NCBI GenBank assembly: GCA_028874195.1
Contig: JAPPLM010000049.1
Location: 16,360-80,359, forward strand
DNA: 64,000 nt
Source of the DNA: Chloroflexota bacterium
Lineage (GTDB): Bacteria > Chloroflexota > UBA11872 > VXOZ01
Reading direction: 5' to 3'
The position numbers and the translations under genes were made by a program. Below the pieces are notes generated by a model that saw only the letters and a program-made list of their open reading frames with translations, ran no database searches and was not told the DNA's origin. Positions within the stretch are counted from its first letter, which is position 1, and each line of letters opens with the position of its first letter. This document shows positions 1-8,378 of this stretch, piece by piece.

Positions 1-51
1 TTTATCACCGGCACGGAGCTAGTGATAGACGGCGGCCTCACCGCGCGGTAG
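1..51 (+). CDS. SDR family oxidoreductase, C-terminal fragment (cut by window edge)
   Basis: The first 16 codons read FITGTELVIDGGLTAR and then a TAG stop. This is the classic end of a classical short-chain dehydrogenase/reductase, where the F(I/V)TG...VDGG segment closes the NAD(P)-binding subunit interface. Everything upstream, including the TGxxxGxG and YxxxK motifs, lies outside the window, so substrate and cofactor cannot be inferred. The same ending pattern occurs in the complete SDR at 23218-24096. Confidence 0.8.
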   Translation, partial: FITGTELVIDGGLTAR

Positions 52-90
52 CATTTATAAGGGTCGTTCTAAGCGTTGTTCGGAGTCCAA

Positions 91-927
91 TTACGTCGCC
101 AAGTCAAACGGCAAGTCGCTAATATCACGCAGCCTCCGGCCGTTTACGAGTGTCTTCAGCAGGTCTGCATCGGAGTCATTGTCGGAGGCGGCATCCGTCA
201 ACTCCCTCAAGGCGAAGTGATAAACACAGTCAATATCGCCTGTGCCATAGGCAAGCGACGCGATGCGACTGGGCAGCGGTTCTCCCACAACGACGACTAT
301 GTGAGGCGTCTTGCCCTTTCGGTTGCGAACGAGGTTCAAGCCCTCAGTGCGTGCATTCTGCGAGCGATCGCTGCGAATCGTCCATTTGCATGAAACACTC
401 GCGTGCATTATGTCTGCCTGAGAATTCGCGTGCCGTAGAGGGGTATGGCTTGCCGTTCCTTCATCGTTCACCAAGACTTCCTTCTTGTTGATCTCGGAGT
501 CTACCACCGGCTTTCTGCAAACCACTATGTCGGGTGTAACGATGTAGTCGCCGAAGATAATGCGTAATTCCTCGTGCGCTTCAACTACCTGTCGTACGTC
601 AGATAGATGCAGATACTGCTCGTAGTCTCGTATGTCTCCTCCCAAACAAAACTCCCATTCGCCAGGGCGCAGGTGGGATAAAAGCCCAAATGAATCACGC
701 AAGAAGTCTCTTGTCGCCGCCTCGAACTGATGTCCCGCTGTTTGTCCTGCCAGCTTCTTTTTCCCTATTCGCATGCCTATGTTCTTGACAATGCCCTTGC
801 CAAGTCTGACGCTTGCTTTGCTGCTGCTGTCGGCATTGTTCGGAGTGCCATCCGCTTTCTGCCGCAATACGTCGCGGCAAATGCGAAGATGGTAGTCTTG
901 CCGCAGGTTTTCGATCTTACCTGGCAT
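91..927 (-). CDS. NgoMIV-family type II restriction endonuclease
   Basis: A 278-residue protein that I recognise as closely similar along its length to the NgoMIV restriction endonuclease, which cuts GCCGGC. Recognisable blocks are LAGQTAGHQFEA (about 59-70), HLRPGEWEF, YIVTPDIVV (about 128-136), SCKWTIRSDRSQNARTEGLN, and the end VNGRRLRDISDLPFDLAT. The family's unusual PD...K-x13-E active site is intact: PD at about 132-133, K at about 181 and E at about 195, with an extra acidic residue (E69) in the LPGQ/FEA block. Its ATG overlaps the stop of the methyltransferase upstream (TAATG), so translation is probably coupled and nuclease made only after methylase. Specificity is inferred from similarity, not tested. 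Confidence 0.9.
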   Translation of the reverse strand: MPGKIENLRQDYHLRICRDVLRQKADGTPNNADSSSKASVRLGKGIVKNIGMRIGKKKLAGQTAGHQFEAATRDFLRDSFGLLSHLRPGEWEFCLGGDIRDYEQYLHLSDVRQVVEAHEELRIIFGDYIVTPDIVVCRKPVVDSEINKKEVLVNDEGTASHTPLRHANSQADIMHASVSCKWTIRSDRSQNARTEGLNLVRNRKGKTPHIVVVVGEPLPSRIASLAYGTGDIDCVYHFALRELTDAASDNDSDADLLKTLVNGRRLRDISDLPFDLAT

Positions 928-2264
928 TAAGACTTCACCAAGCCGATGATGTATTCGTCATGCATGCGTGCCTCGATCTGCGAGCTTTGTTGATTGCCCC
1001 AACGCGCTGGCATCATGCGTCTGTCTCGGTCGAGGCGGCGAACGCCAATACCCGCCAGGTCAAAGCCGGCGCTTTCGCCTATGGACGCTAGTGCCTTGTG
1101 CGTTTGAACGTCGATGCCTCTTAGATTTGAGGTGGCGACGACGATTACGGCCGCCCCACCCCGCTTCAGGACACGTTTCATCTCAGAGATCACGGTAGCC
1201 ATCTCACCGAAATAGCGGCGCAGCGTTTGCGCTTTTCTGGCATCGCGCTCTGCGAGGGTCACAATCGTCTCTTGGCACTGGTCGGGCAGGTTTTCGTGCC
1301 TCTCAGTGGACAGCGCATCGTGTCCCAGATATTGCGCCCGGATCCTGCTGAGTTCGTCGATTTTCCAGCCGAACCATACCAAGGAGAACTTGTGAGCACG
1401 CATGTAGTCTATCGCGTTATTGGCGTACGGCGGCGAGGTAACGATCAAGTCTATGCTATCTGGCGGCAGGCCGGTTTCGGCCGCACTAGCCGCGCGGACT
1501 TCCGCTAGACATTGCCCATCGCTCGAATCCATTGCGCCATTCGCGCTTGGGTACGATGACTCTTCTGCTTCAAGCGGCATCCCGTTGCCTATAGCAGCTC
1601 TATTGCGTTCCAGCCGCTTGGCGAACTCTACGAATGCCGAACTTGGTTGCTTCTTCATGTCCCTATGGGGACGCGTGTGCGCCAGATCGCGCGCCAGGGA
1701 GACGCCGCCGGACTTGGCGATGATGGTCGAAGAGAACACCACGTTGAGAAAGTCACGTATATTATCCTGCGGCAAAGCTTCGATGCGTTGCAGAAGCGAG
1801 AACAACTCGATCTGGTGCTGTGGCAGAAACCAGTAGTCGATGAAATCGGCAGTCTTCCCATCAAATCGCAACTGAAAGTCCTGCTGCAATCTATGGCCAT
1901 CCTGCCAGAAGTCGCTCTGAGCCCCGCTCAGGACAGACAGACCCGCTTGCAGAGCGACTGACGGGTCGATGGGCGTCAGCTTTGCCCGCGCAATCATCTG
2001 AGCGAGTGGGTCAATGTCGCAACCGATAGCTCGCCGACCGAGCCGCACGGCTTCTATAAGCGTGGTTCCGGAGCCAAGCATCGGATCGAGAACTACATCG
2101 CCTGGCTCCGAGAGTTGCTCGATCAAGAATCTGGGCAACTGAGGCGGAAATTTCGCTGGAAAAGGATGCCAGGCATGAGGGCCATAACTCCCGTTGGTGC
2201 CGTGAAAGTCCAAATCGGCACGCAACGCTGACCGTAATGCGTCGAAGCAAGTACTAGCACTCAT
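927..2264 (-). CDS. DNA methyltransferase (amino-type, TSPPY), partner of the NgoMIV-like nuclease
   Basis: A SAM-dependent DNA methyltransferase of about 445 residues. HPFPAKFPPQL (about 33-43) is the motif X-like block, DPMLGSGTT (60-68) is the SAM-binding motif I, and TSPPY (276-280) is the catalytic motif IV. The long stretch between motifs I and IV probably carries the target-recognition region. TSPPY is typical of exocyclic amino methyltransferases, especially N4-cytosine ones; no C5-methylase PCQ motif is present. An upstream in-frame start at 2348 would add 28 residues with no family resemblance, so the ATG at 2264 is preferred. The stop overlaps the nuclease start. Its natural role is to protect the host from the neighbouring nuclease. 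Confidence 0.85.
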   Translation of the reverse strand: MSASTCFDALRSALRADLDFHGTNGSYGPHAWHPFPAKFPPQLPRFLIEQLSEPGDVVLDPMLGSGTTLIEAVRLGRRAIGCDIDPLAQMIARAKLTPIDPSVALQAGLSVLSGAQSDFWQDGHRLQQDFQLRFDGKTADFIDYWFLPQHQIELFSLLQRIEALPQDNIRDFLNVVFSSTIIAKSGGVSLARDLAHTRPHRDMKKQPSSAFVEFAKRLERNRAAIGNGMPLEAEESSYPSANGAMDSSDGQCLAEVRAASAAETGLPPDSIDLIVTSPPYANNAIDYMRAHKFSLVWFGWKIDELSRIRAQYLGHDALSTERHENLPDQCQETIVTLAERDARKAQTLRRYFGEMATVISEMKRVLKRGGAAVIVVATSNLRGIDVQTHKALASIGESAGFDLAGIGVRRLDRDRRMMPARWGNQQSSQIEARMHDEYIIGLVKS

Positions 2265-2348
2265 GTCTTTTCTGCCGAGCGTGCATATTCTCCCAGGCTG
2301 GGCAGGCCAGGGCCTTGACGGATGAAGTCCTTCATCGACACCTACCAT

Positions 2349-2709
2349 CTAGTGCCATATCGGACCTGTGGGCCTTGAAGTCTAACAACAAGAATGACCG
2401 CAGGAAGGGTCCAAACAACCGTGGAAAATGCCCATAATTAGACAGTCACTCTACTTAAGCACAATGTTCAAAGGAGTAGGAATATTTGTGATAAATACAC
2501 TATAGAAGGTATGATAGACTTGGGTCAAGAGCGATCCGCCGCTCTGCACTCTAGCCTCGGCAACACTCCATTTTTTGCCTACGCGTGTATACAATAGCAT
2601 GTCAAAAAACGGGAAGGCTAGCGCCCACGCCAATGTGTCCACTGAAGCGAGCATGCTCCTGGGCACCGTTGTCTTTTAGATGAAGTCAATGCCTTGGTCC
2701 ATATACCGG
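2349..2709. other. Intergenic stretch, AT-richer, no convincing gene
   Basis: About 360 bases between the methyltransferase start and the hydrolase stop. The composition is visibly more AT-rich than the flanks, as in the restriction-modification genes, which fits a transferred island. A 71-codon frame on the minus strand (2451-2666) has no recognisable domain and no good ribosome binding site. The methyltransferase promoter should lie here, but I see no strong match. Confidence 0.5.
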
Positions 2710-4764
2710 TTAGAGCAACCTTCTCTTGAACGTCTCCACCCAGCGCCGTTGGTGGTGGGGGAGGCCGTTGAGGCGGATGTCGAGGTCGAGGGCGACGTGG
2801 ATGGCGTCCTCGGTGCTGCGGACGTTGGCGGAGGTGTCGATGTTAATTGTGCCGTCGGCGCGGGTGATGGTGCGGAAGTGTTGGCCGATGGCGGTGGTGG
2901 CGGCGGGATTGCGGTTGTCGGCCCATACCTCCAGGCGCGACTCCGTCTTGACCGTCATGTCGGCGCTGGCTTTGACCTCATCCAGGCGGTAGAGCTTCAG
3001 ACCCGTGCGGTCCCGCATCACGTCGTGGGTGATCTCCCAGGGGACGATGCGGGGCGAGACCTCCGGATACGTGCGCGGCGCGGCGGACGGCTCGTAGGCC
3101 ATTTCGTCGGGCGGCAGTGGGCCGGCCGGGGCGGCTCGCGTGGGCACCACCGGCAGTTCCAGGCGCGATTCGTGCCCGTTGTCACGAAACACGCGGTTTG
3201 TGCCTGCGTAGGGCGTCGGCCACAGGTTGGGAAAGTCCGCGCTGCTGATGGAGAGCCGGATGCGGTGCCCGCGCTCGAAGCGCCAGGCCGTGGCGTCCAG
3301 GTCCACGTGCAGTTCGTATACCTCACCCGGCGTCATAGGCTCCGGGTCGGTGAGCGAATTGCGCCGGGTGCCGTTCAGCACGCCGATCGTCACCTGCGCG
3401 CTCGTGCCGTCCGGCGCAACATCCGAAAGCCGCGCCACGAACGCCATCACCGGAGCGGTGGAACTGACGTGCAGCACCGCCTTGCCCATGCCGATGATCT
3501 CCAGCGGCTCGTCCAGGGGCGCGGAGGTGTAGTTGGCGGCGTAGATTTCGTCCACACGCTGTTCGCCGGGTAGGGTGTACGGCACGCCCGCGCTCCACAG
3601 GCCGCTCGCAATGCCTACCGACGGCCGGTATTCGTATTCTTCGTAGCCATCGCGAGTCTTATCGAGGTTATCCGGCGTGAGCTCCCCGCCAAGCGTCAGC
3701 CGCTGCGTATGCCCACCAGGAGTGGGAAAAGTCGGCTCGCAGCGCCAGTAGCCGGACGTGTGGGTGCGGGCGGGATCCGGCACGTCGAAGGTCTGCATGT
3801 AGACGCTAATCGCCGGCTCGTCCATAATCCCATTGTCAACACCTTTGAGCCAGTAATCACACCAGCGCACGGTCAAATGCTCCCGCGCCAGCGACGGTCC
3901 GGGCGTTTCGCAGTCGGGGCCGGAGTGGTTCCAGGGGCCGATGAGCACCTTAGTCGGCGCGGTCATGTGCTGTGAGGTCCGCAGCGGCGTGTTGCAATAG
4001 CCGTCGCGCCAACCGCCAATAAGCAGTGCCGAGGCCTGGATGTCATGGTACCGGCCCCGGATGCTGCCGGGCCGCCAGTATTCCCCGTCCGTCTGGTGCG
4101 CCAGCCACGTGAGCAGATACGGATTGTTCTGCTCCAACCGCTGTTCCCAGAGTTCCGCCCAACGCTCCCCGCTGTATTCGGGATAGGGCGGCATGGCGTT
4201 CATGCCGATCATCGAGCAGCCATAGGAACCAATGTCGAAGTAGCAGCGCCAGGCCCCGCCGCGGTAGTGGCAGTCGTCCGTGTAGCGGTCGTCGGTGTAG
4301 AACCAGGGGATGATGGTCACCAGATGCGGCGGCGCCAGAGCAGCAACCTGCACGCTGGTGAAACCACCGTACGAGCCGCCGGTCATGGCCACTTTGCCGT
4401 CGCACCAGTCCTGCGCGGCGATCCACTCGACCACGTCGTAGCCGTCGCGTATCTCCACTGGGCGGTATTCGTCGTCGTTCATGCCCTCGCTGGAGCCGGT
4501 GCCCCGGCAGTCCACGCGTGCGCCGACGTAGCCGTGCTGCGCCCAATGGTGCTGCATGCCCGAGAGCGGCGCCTGGTCGTCCTTGCGGTAGGGAATGTAG
4601 GTGAGGATGACCGGCCACGGGCCTTCACCGGCCGGCACGTGGATGTCCATGGCGAGCTTGGTCCCGTCACGGGTGGGCGCCATGATGTTTTTCACGAACC
4701 TGATGCCCGCCGCATCGACTGCCATAGCCCCGACGCCTGAGTAGGTATTGTCAACCAAGCCCAT
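2710..4764 (-). CDS. CocE/NonD family serine hydrolase (peptidase S15-like)
   Basis: An alpha/beta hydrolase of about 684 residues resembling the X-Pro dipeptidyl-peptidase/cocaine esterase family. The N-terminal catalytic domain has the nucleophile elbow GGSYGG (Ser about 131), the RGTGSSEG block and GPWNHSGPD, where the catalytic His is expected. The C-terminal half is a jelly-roll domain (PexD/XPP_C type, with VHVSSTAPVMAFVARLSDVAPDG and HRIRLSISSADFPNLWPTPYAG). No signal peptide is evident. The start is uncertain: GGAGGA abuts the ATG at 4764 but sits 6 nt before a TTG at 4758, which is better spaced. A longer reading to 4935 adds residues with no family resemblance. It probably hydrolyses an ester or amide; the substrate is unknown. 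Confidence 0.85.
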   Translation of the reverse strand: MGLVDNTYSGVGAMAVDAAGIRFVKNIMAPTRDGTKLAMDIHVPAGEGPWPVILTYIPYRKDDQAPLSGMQHHWAQHGYVGARVDCRGTGSSEGMNDDEYRPVEIRDGYDVVEWIAAQDWCDGKVAMTGGSYGGFTSVQVAALAPPHLVTIIPWFYTDDRYTDDCHYRGGAWRCYFDIGSYGCSMIGMNAMPPYPEYSGERWAELWEQRLEQNNPYLLTWLAHQTDGEYWRPGSIRGRYHDIQASALLIGGWRDGYCNTPLRTSQHMTAPTKVLIGPWNHSGPDCETPGPSLAREHLTVRWCDYWLKGVDNGIMDEPAISVYMQTFDVPDPARTHTSGYWRCEPTFPTPGGHTQRLTLGGELTPDNLDKTRDGYEEYEYRPSVGIASGLWSAGVPYTLPGEQRVDEIYAANYTSAPLDEPLEIIGMGKAVLHVSSTAPVMAFVARLSDVAPDGTSAQVTIGVLNGTRRNSLTDPEPMTPGEVYELHVDLDATAWRFERGHRIRLSISSADFPNLWPTPYAGTNRVFRDNGHESRLELPVVPTRAAPAGPLPPDEMAYEPSAAPRTYPEVSPRIVPWEITHDVMRDRTGLKLYRLDEVKASADMTVKTESRLEVWADNRNPAATTAIGQHFRTITRADGTINIDTSANVRSTEDAIHVALDLDIRLNGLPHHQRRWVETFKRRLL

Positions 4765-5089
4765 TCCTCCAGAATAGAAACTGTGCCTCTGCCAGCATAA
4801 TCGTCCCGGAGCGCGTAGAACAAGCCCATGTATGCGTAGCGCACTCGCCCTATCGCCTGCTTCAAGCCGCGGCGGGTCGGATAGAGACGCGAAACCCGGC
4901 GTCAAGATTCGGCTTTGATCTGTAATCGGGCGCAAATTCAGTCCCGTGGGAGACTCTTGCGAAAACCCTAACCACTCGCCGTGGCGCTCGCATCGCAGTC
5001 TATCGCGGCATCCCCGTTCTCGCCAATGGCCGCCGCGCCATCTATGATAGTGTCAAGCAGTCGAGCGGCACTGGACTGGGAGGCTGAAG

Positions 5090-6823
5090 ATAGCGCGCGT
5101 AAACGAGTACATCCGCTACGAGCCGGACTCGCAGTGCCCGCCCCTGCTGTCCATTGGGGTCGCGCTGCAGGGCGTCATGCTGGCTTTGGCGAACACGGTC
5201 TTGTTCGTGACCGTGATTGTCCGGGCCGGCGACCAGAGCGAAGAGTACCTGGCGTGGGCCGTATTTGCGGCGCTGGCTATCGGCGGCGTGATTACCATTC
5301 TCCAGGCGAGCCGCGCCGGCTGGCTGGGAGCCGGGCACGTGCTCATGATGGGCGCCGGCCCCCACTTCATAGCGGTGGCCGTCCTGGCTGTTGTAATGGG
5401 CGGGCTGCCCCTGCTGGCGAGCCTCATCATCGTGTCGTCGCTCGTGCAGTTCGCGCTGGCCCAATGGCTGCCGCTGCTGCGGCGCGTCATCACGCCGGTC
5501 GTTTCCGGCACGGCGCTCATGCTGATAGCCGTCACGGTCATGGGAATCGCGATCGAGAGGCTGAGTGAAGTGCCGGAGGGAGTGCCGCCGGCCGCGGGTC
5601 CGGCGGTGGCCGTGGTGACGTTGGCCGTCGCCACGATGCTGGCCCTGCGCGCAACCGGAATTTGGCGCCTGTGGGCCCCGCTCATCGGCATCGCCTCGGG
5701 GAGCGTAGGCGCCGCCCTCTTTGGACTCTACGACCCGCAGCGCGTGCTCGCTGCAAACTGGTTCTACATACCCAATCTCACGGCATGGCCGGGACTTGAT
5801 CTGAGTCCGGGCGTGGAGTTCTGGACGCTCCTGCCAGCGTTTCTCATCGTGAGTCTCGTCGCCGGCATAAAGATGAGCAGCGATGGCGTCGTGATTCAAC
5901 AGGTCTCCCGGGTCAAGCCGCAGGCCACTGACTTCCGCTTGGTGCAGGCTGCGGTCAACACCAGCGGGCTCGGCATGCTCCTGTCCGGTCTCGCCGGGAC
6001 CCTGCCCACAATCGCCTATACACCCTCCGTGGTGACGCTCATCACCCTCACCGGGGTCGCGGCGCGCAGCGTCGGGTATGCCATCGGCGCTATCTTGCTC
6101 GTGCTGGCGGTCTTGCCCAAGGTGACGGCTGTTCTGCTCACCATTCCCAGCCCCGTGATGGGGGCCTTTCTGCTGCTGGTAATGGGTATGCTCTTCGTGG
6201 AGGGCATGCGCATGGTCGTCCAGGATGGGCTTGATCAGCGCAAGGCTCTGGTGGTGGGGGTGGCCCTCGCGCTGGGGGTGGGTCTGGAGAGCCAGAACGT
6301 CCTCGCAGACCTGCTGGGCCAGACCTGGGGGGCGTCACTCGGCAATGGGCTGACCGTCGGTATTTTGGCTGCGGTCCTGCTGACCTTCTTCATCGAACTG
6401 ACCAGCCCGCGGCACACGCGCCTGGAAACCACGTTGGAAGTTTCCGCTTTGCCCAAGATCGACGCCTTTCTCCGTGAACTTGCCGCCAAGATTGGGTGGA
6501 ACGAAGCAGCGGCGGAGCGGCTGCGCGCCGCCGGCGAGGAGACGTTAACGAGTCTGCTGCAATCCGGTGGTGACAACGGTTCCGATACCGTGCCGCGCCT
6601 GATAATCATGGCGCGCCCCGGCGAGGCGGTGGAGTTGGAATTCATAGCGGTTTTCGACGAGGAGAACCTCGAAGACCGGCTGGCGCATCTCAGCGAACAG
6701 GCCCAGGTCCCGGAGGAGCACGAGATTTCCTTCTGGCTCCTGCGGCACTATGCGTCTTCCGTGCGGCACCGCAAATATCACGGCATTGATGTCGTAACGG
6801 TGCAGGTAGAGGGCTCGCGTTAG
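5090..6823 (+). CDS. NCS2 (xanthine/uracil) permease with C-terminal ATPase-like domain; non-standard start
   Basis: A multi-spanning transporter of the NCS2 nucleobase/ascorbate family. Family-like sequence begins at YEPDSQCPPLLSIGVALQGV (from about 5114), well upstream of the first ATG (5177). Between the last in-frame stop (near 5048) and 5177 there is no ATG, GTG or TTG. GGGAGG (5078-5083) lies 6 nt before an in-frame ATA (5090), the best-placed candidate. The membrane part ends near 6410. The last ~135 residues (from LETTLEVSALPKIDAFL) are soluble and resemble an RsbW/HATPase-like module: AAERLRAAGEETLTSLL, then LELEFIAVF, then a short-helix end. A sequencing or assembly error near the start is the main alternative explanation. 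Confidence 0.8.
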   Translation: MARVNEYIRYEPDSQCPPLLSIGVALQGVMLALANTVLFVTVIVRAGDQSEEYLAWAVFAALAIGGVITILQASRAGWLGAGHVLMMGAGPHFIAVAVLAVVMGGLPLLASLIIVSSLVQFALAQWLPLLRRVITPVVSGTALMLIAVTVMGIAIERLSEVPEGVPPAAGPAVAVVTLAVATMLALRATGIWRLWAPLIGIASGSVGAALFGLYDPQRVLAANWFYIPNLTAWPGLDLSPGVEFWTLLPAFLIVSLVAGIKMSSDGVVIQQVSRVKPQATDFRLVQAAVNTSGLGMLLSGLAGTLPTIAYTPSVVTLITLTGVAARSVGYAIGAILLVLAVLPKVTAVLLTIPSPVMGAFLLLVMGMLFVEGMRMVVQDGLDQRKALVVGVALALGVGLESQNVLADLLGQTWGASLGNGLTVGILAAVLLTFFIELTSPRHTRLETTLEVSALPKIDAFLRELAAKIGWNEAAAERLRAAGEETLTSLLQSGGDNGSDTVPRLIIMARPGEAVELEFIAVFDEENLEDRLAHLSEQAQVPEEHEISFWLLRHYASSVRHRKYHGIDVVTVQVEGSR

Positions 6824-6891
6824 TGTGCATCCGTGGTAACATCTAATCTGCATGTATCGTTTACGTGATAGCTTGGATAGTGGAGGTCTTC

Positions 6892-7179
6892 ATGGCAGGC
6901 TACGCAATAATACATAACGCAGTGACGGACGAGTCCCTTTATGCTGAGTTTCGCGAGCAGGCCGCCGCGACAATTGAGCAATACGGCGGTAAATATCTGG
7001 TGCGCGGCGGCGCTGCCGAGGCCGTGGATGGCGACTGGGTTCCTGACCGCGTCGTGGTGGTGGAATTCGCTAGTGTCGCGCAGGCGAAGGCCTGGTTCAA
7101 CTCCCCCGAATTCGCTGAAGCCAAGCAGGTCCGCGCGAAGTGCGCGGACGCCATCGTGGTAATTGTCGAGGGCGTCTAA
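6892..7179 (+). CDS. DUF1330 domain protein
   Basis: A 95-residue protein with the DUF1330 dimeric ferredoxin-like fold signature: MAGYAIIHNAVTDESLYAEFREQAAATIEQYGGKYLVRGG, then PDRVVVVEFASVAQAKAWFNSPEF near the end. The start is well supported by GGAGG 5 nt upstream of the ATG; an in-frame start at 6865 has no such site. The family is small, cytosolic and of unknown function. It is 68 nt downstream of the permease on the same strand, so co-transcription is possible. Confidence 0.85.
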   Translation: MAGYAIIHNAVTDESLYAEFREQAAATIEQYGGKYLVRGGAAEAVDGDWVPDRVVVVEFASVAQAKAWFNSPEFAEAKQVRAKCADAIVVIVEGV

Positions 7180-7560
7180 CCGGTTGGATTTCGGCCATAG
7201 CTCCGAATTGTCCCGCAGGCGTCCCGTTCTATAGCCGGGCTGAACATGTTGTGGCCGTAAGCTGGCGATTCGAAGCTGCCCATGATGATTTCAAGGGTGC
7301 GCGTCGCCTCGGCGTCGCTTGTCTCGTGGTCGCGCCCATCGTCCAGAGCTGCGACGAACTTCTCCACGAACCGGTAGTCGTTCAGATCCGCCCCGCCGTT
7401 AGGATCGAATCTCGCCGGAGTTTCGGCTTCGAGCGGCTGCCACGCGTCATGCTTCCCGTCGGGCAGCGTCCAGGCGGTCTCCAGCAACCACGCATCGGCA
7501 GGCTCGTCTCAAGGCCTTGGCGATCCCAAATCCCTGCCGATGAATCGCCGCCTGTCTTCC
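7176..7560 (-). pseudogene. Remnant of a Gfo/Idh/MocA-type dehydrogenase (C-terminal, frameshifted)
   Basis: The minus strand encodes DYRFVEKFVAALDDGRD followed by TSDAEATRTLEIIMGSFES, a recognisable C-terminal block of Gfo/Idh/MocA oxidoreductases. Reading upstream, the frame meets a stop near 7509-7511. A second frame continues with VWKTGGDSSAGIWDRQGLETSL up to the end of dciA. The NAD-binding N-terminal half is absent. This fits a decayed gene with at least one frameshift and a truncated 5' part, trimmed where dciA now ends. A complete relative lies at 15540-16523. Confidence 0.6.
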
Positions 7561-7580
7561 ACACTTTTCTGCAACCAGTC

Positions 7581-8153
7581 TTACTGTCCGCTTTTCTGCT
7601 CATCGTGTGCTTGGCAGAGCGGGCAGAGGCCGGGAGCGCTGGTGTGGGTGCCGCATTGTTCGCAACGGTCCGACTCTTGTTCTTCGCTTGCGGCCAGCCG
7701 GGCTAGCGCCTGCTCACGGACGGTAGGGTTTTCGATAAGGTCGATGGCTTGACGTAAGCGCTTGTCGCGGTCAGGATCATCGCTCGTGATGGCAGGCTTC
7801 GGTGGAGTCTGCGGCGCGGATTGTAAAGCGGTGCCGGACGAGGTGTGGGAGGTTGGCCGCCGACCGCGCACGCGGAACTCAAGCTTGGTGACGAGCGGGC
7901 GGGCCAGCTTCGTATTCAAGTCGCGCATAAGCTGGGGGGTGCGCATGTGCAGTTCGTGCATGGCGGCTGACGACGAGGCCTCAACCACCAGGGTGCCGCG
8001 CTGGAAGCGGATAGGACGCGCAATGCGGGCATGAGCGGGTAAGTCCGCCGCCAGGCCGCGCCACGCGGCAAACACGGCCGCGCGCTTGAGTTGCTCGGAG
8101 ATGCCCAACTCTTCGATGGTGCCGGGCAGAATATCCTTGAGCGACTTAAACAT
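7581..8153 (-). CDS. dciA: DciA/DUF721-type protein with C-terminal zinc ribbon
   Basis: A 190-residue protein whose N-terminal ~100 residues match the DUF721/DciA fold: LKDILPGTIEELGISEQLKRAAVFAAWRGL, then GTLVVEASSSAAMHELHMRTPQLM. DciA loads or interacts with the replicative helicase DnaB in bacteria lacking DnaC/DnaI. A low-complexity linker leads to a helix (DKRLRQAIDLIENPTVREQALARL) and a CEQC...CPLC zinc ribbon. The start at 8153 is chosen because the family similarity begins at MFKSLKDIL and AAAGGA lies 6 nt upstream. It follows recF on the same strand by about 225 nt, a common pairing. Confidence 0.8.
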   Translation of the reverse strand: MFKSLKDILPGTIEELGISEQLKRAAVFAAWRGLAADLPAHARIARPIRFQRGTLVVEASSSAAMHELHMRTPQLMRDLNTKLARPLVTKLEFRVRGRRPTSHTSSGTALQSAPQTPPKPAITSDDPDRDKRLRQAIDLIENPTVREQALARLAASEEQESDRCEQCGTHTSAPGLCPLCQAHDEQKSGQ

Positions 8154-8378
8154 CAGTAGTCCTTTCTCCCCTACAAGCCTAGCATAGTCTGAAGCGACCT
8201 TTGCCTGCTCTCGCATAGGCGACACGATCCCCTCTCCAGAGGAAGCGGGAGCAAAAGGCACACTCAGCTAACTCGCCTAACTCACAGCCTAAGCAGACAA
8301 GCTCACGGGGGACCCGGTCGAGCCAAATGGGCGTATAAGTGAAGGTTGATGAGAGGAGAGAAGATGCTTCGGGCCGTG

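Noticed and set aside
2451..2666. 71-codon minus-strand frame in an intergenic region
   Set aside because: No domain, poor start site and codon use unlike neighbours.
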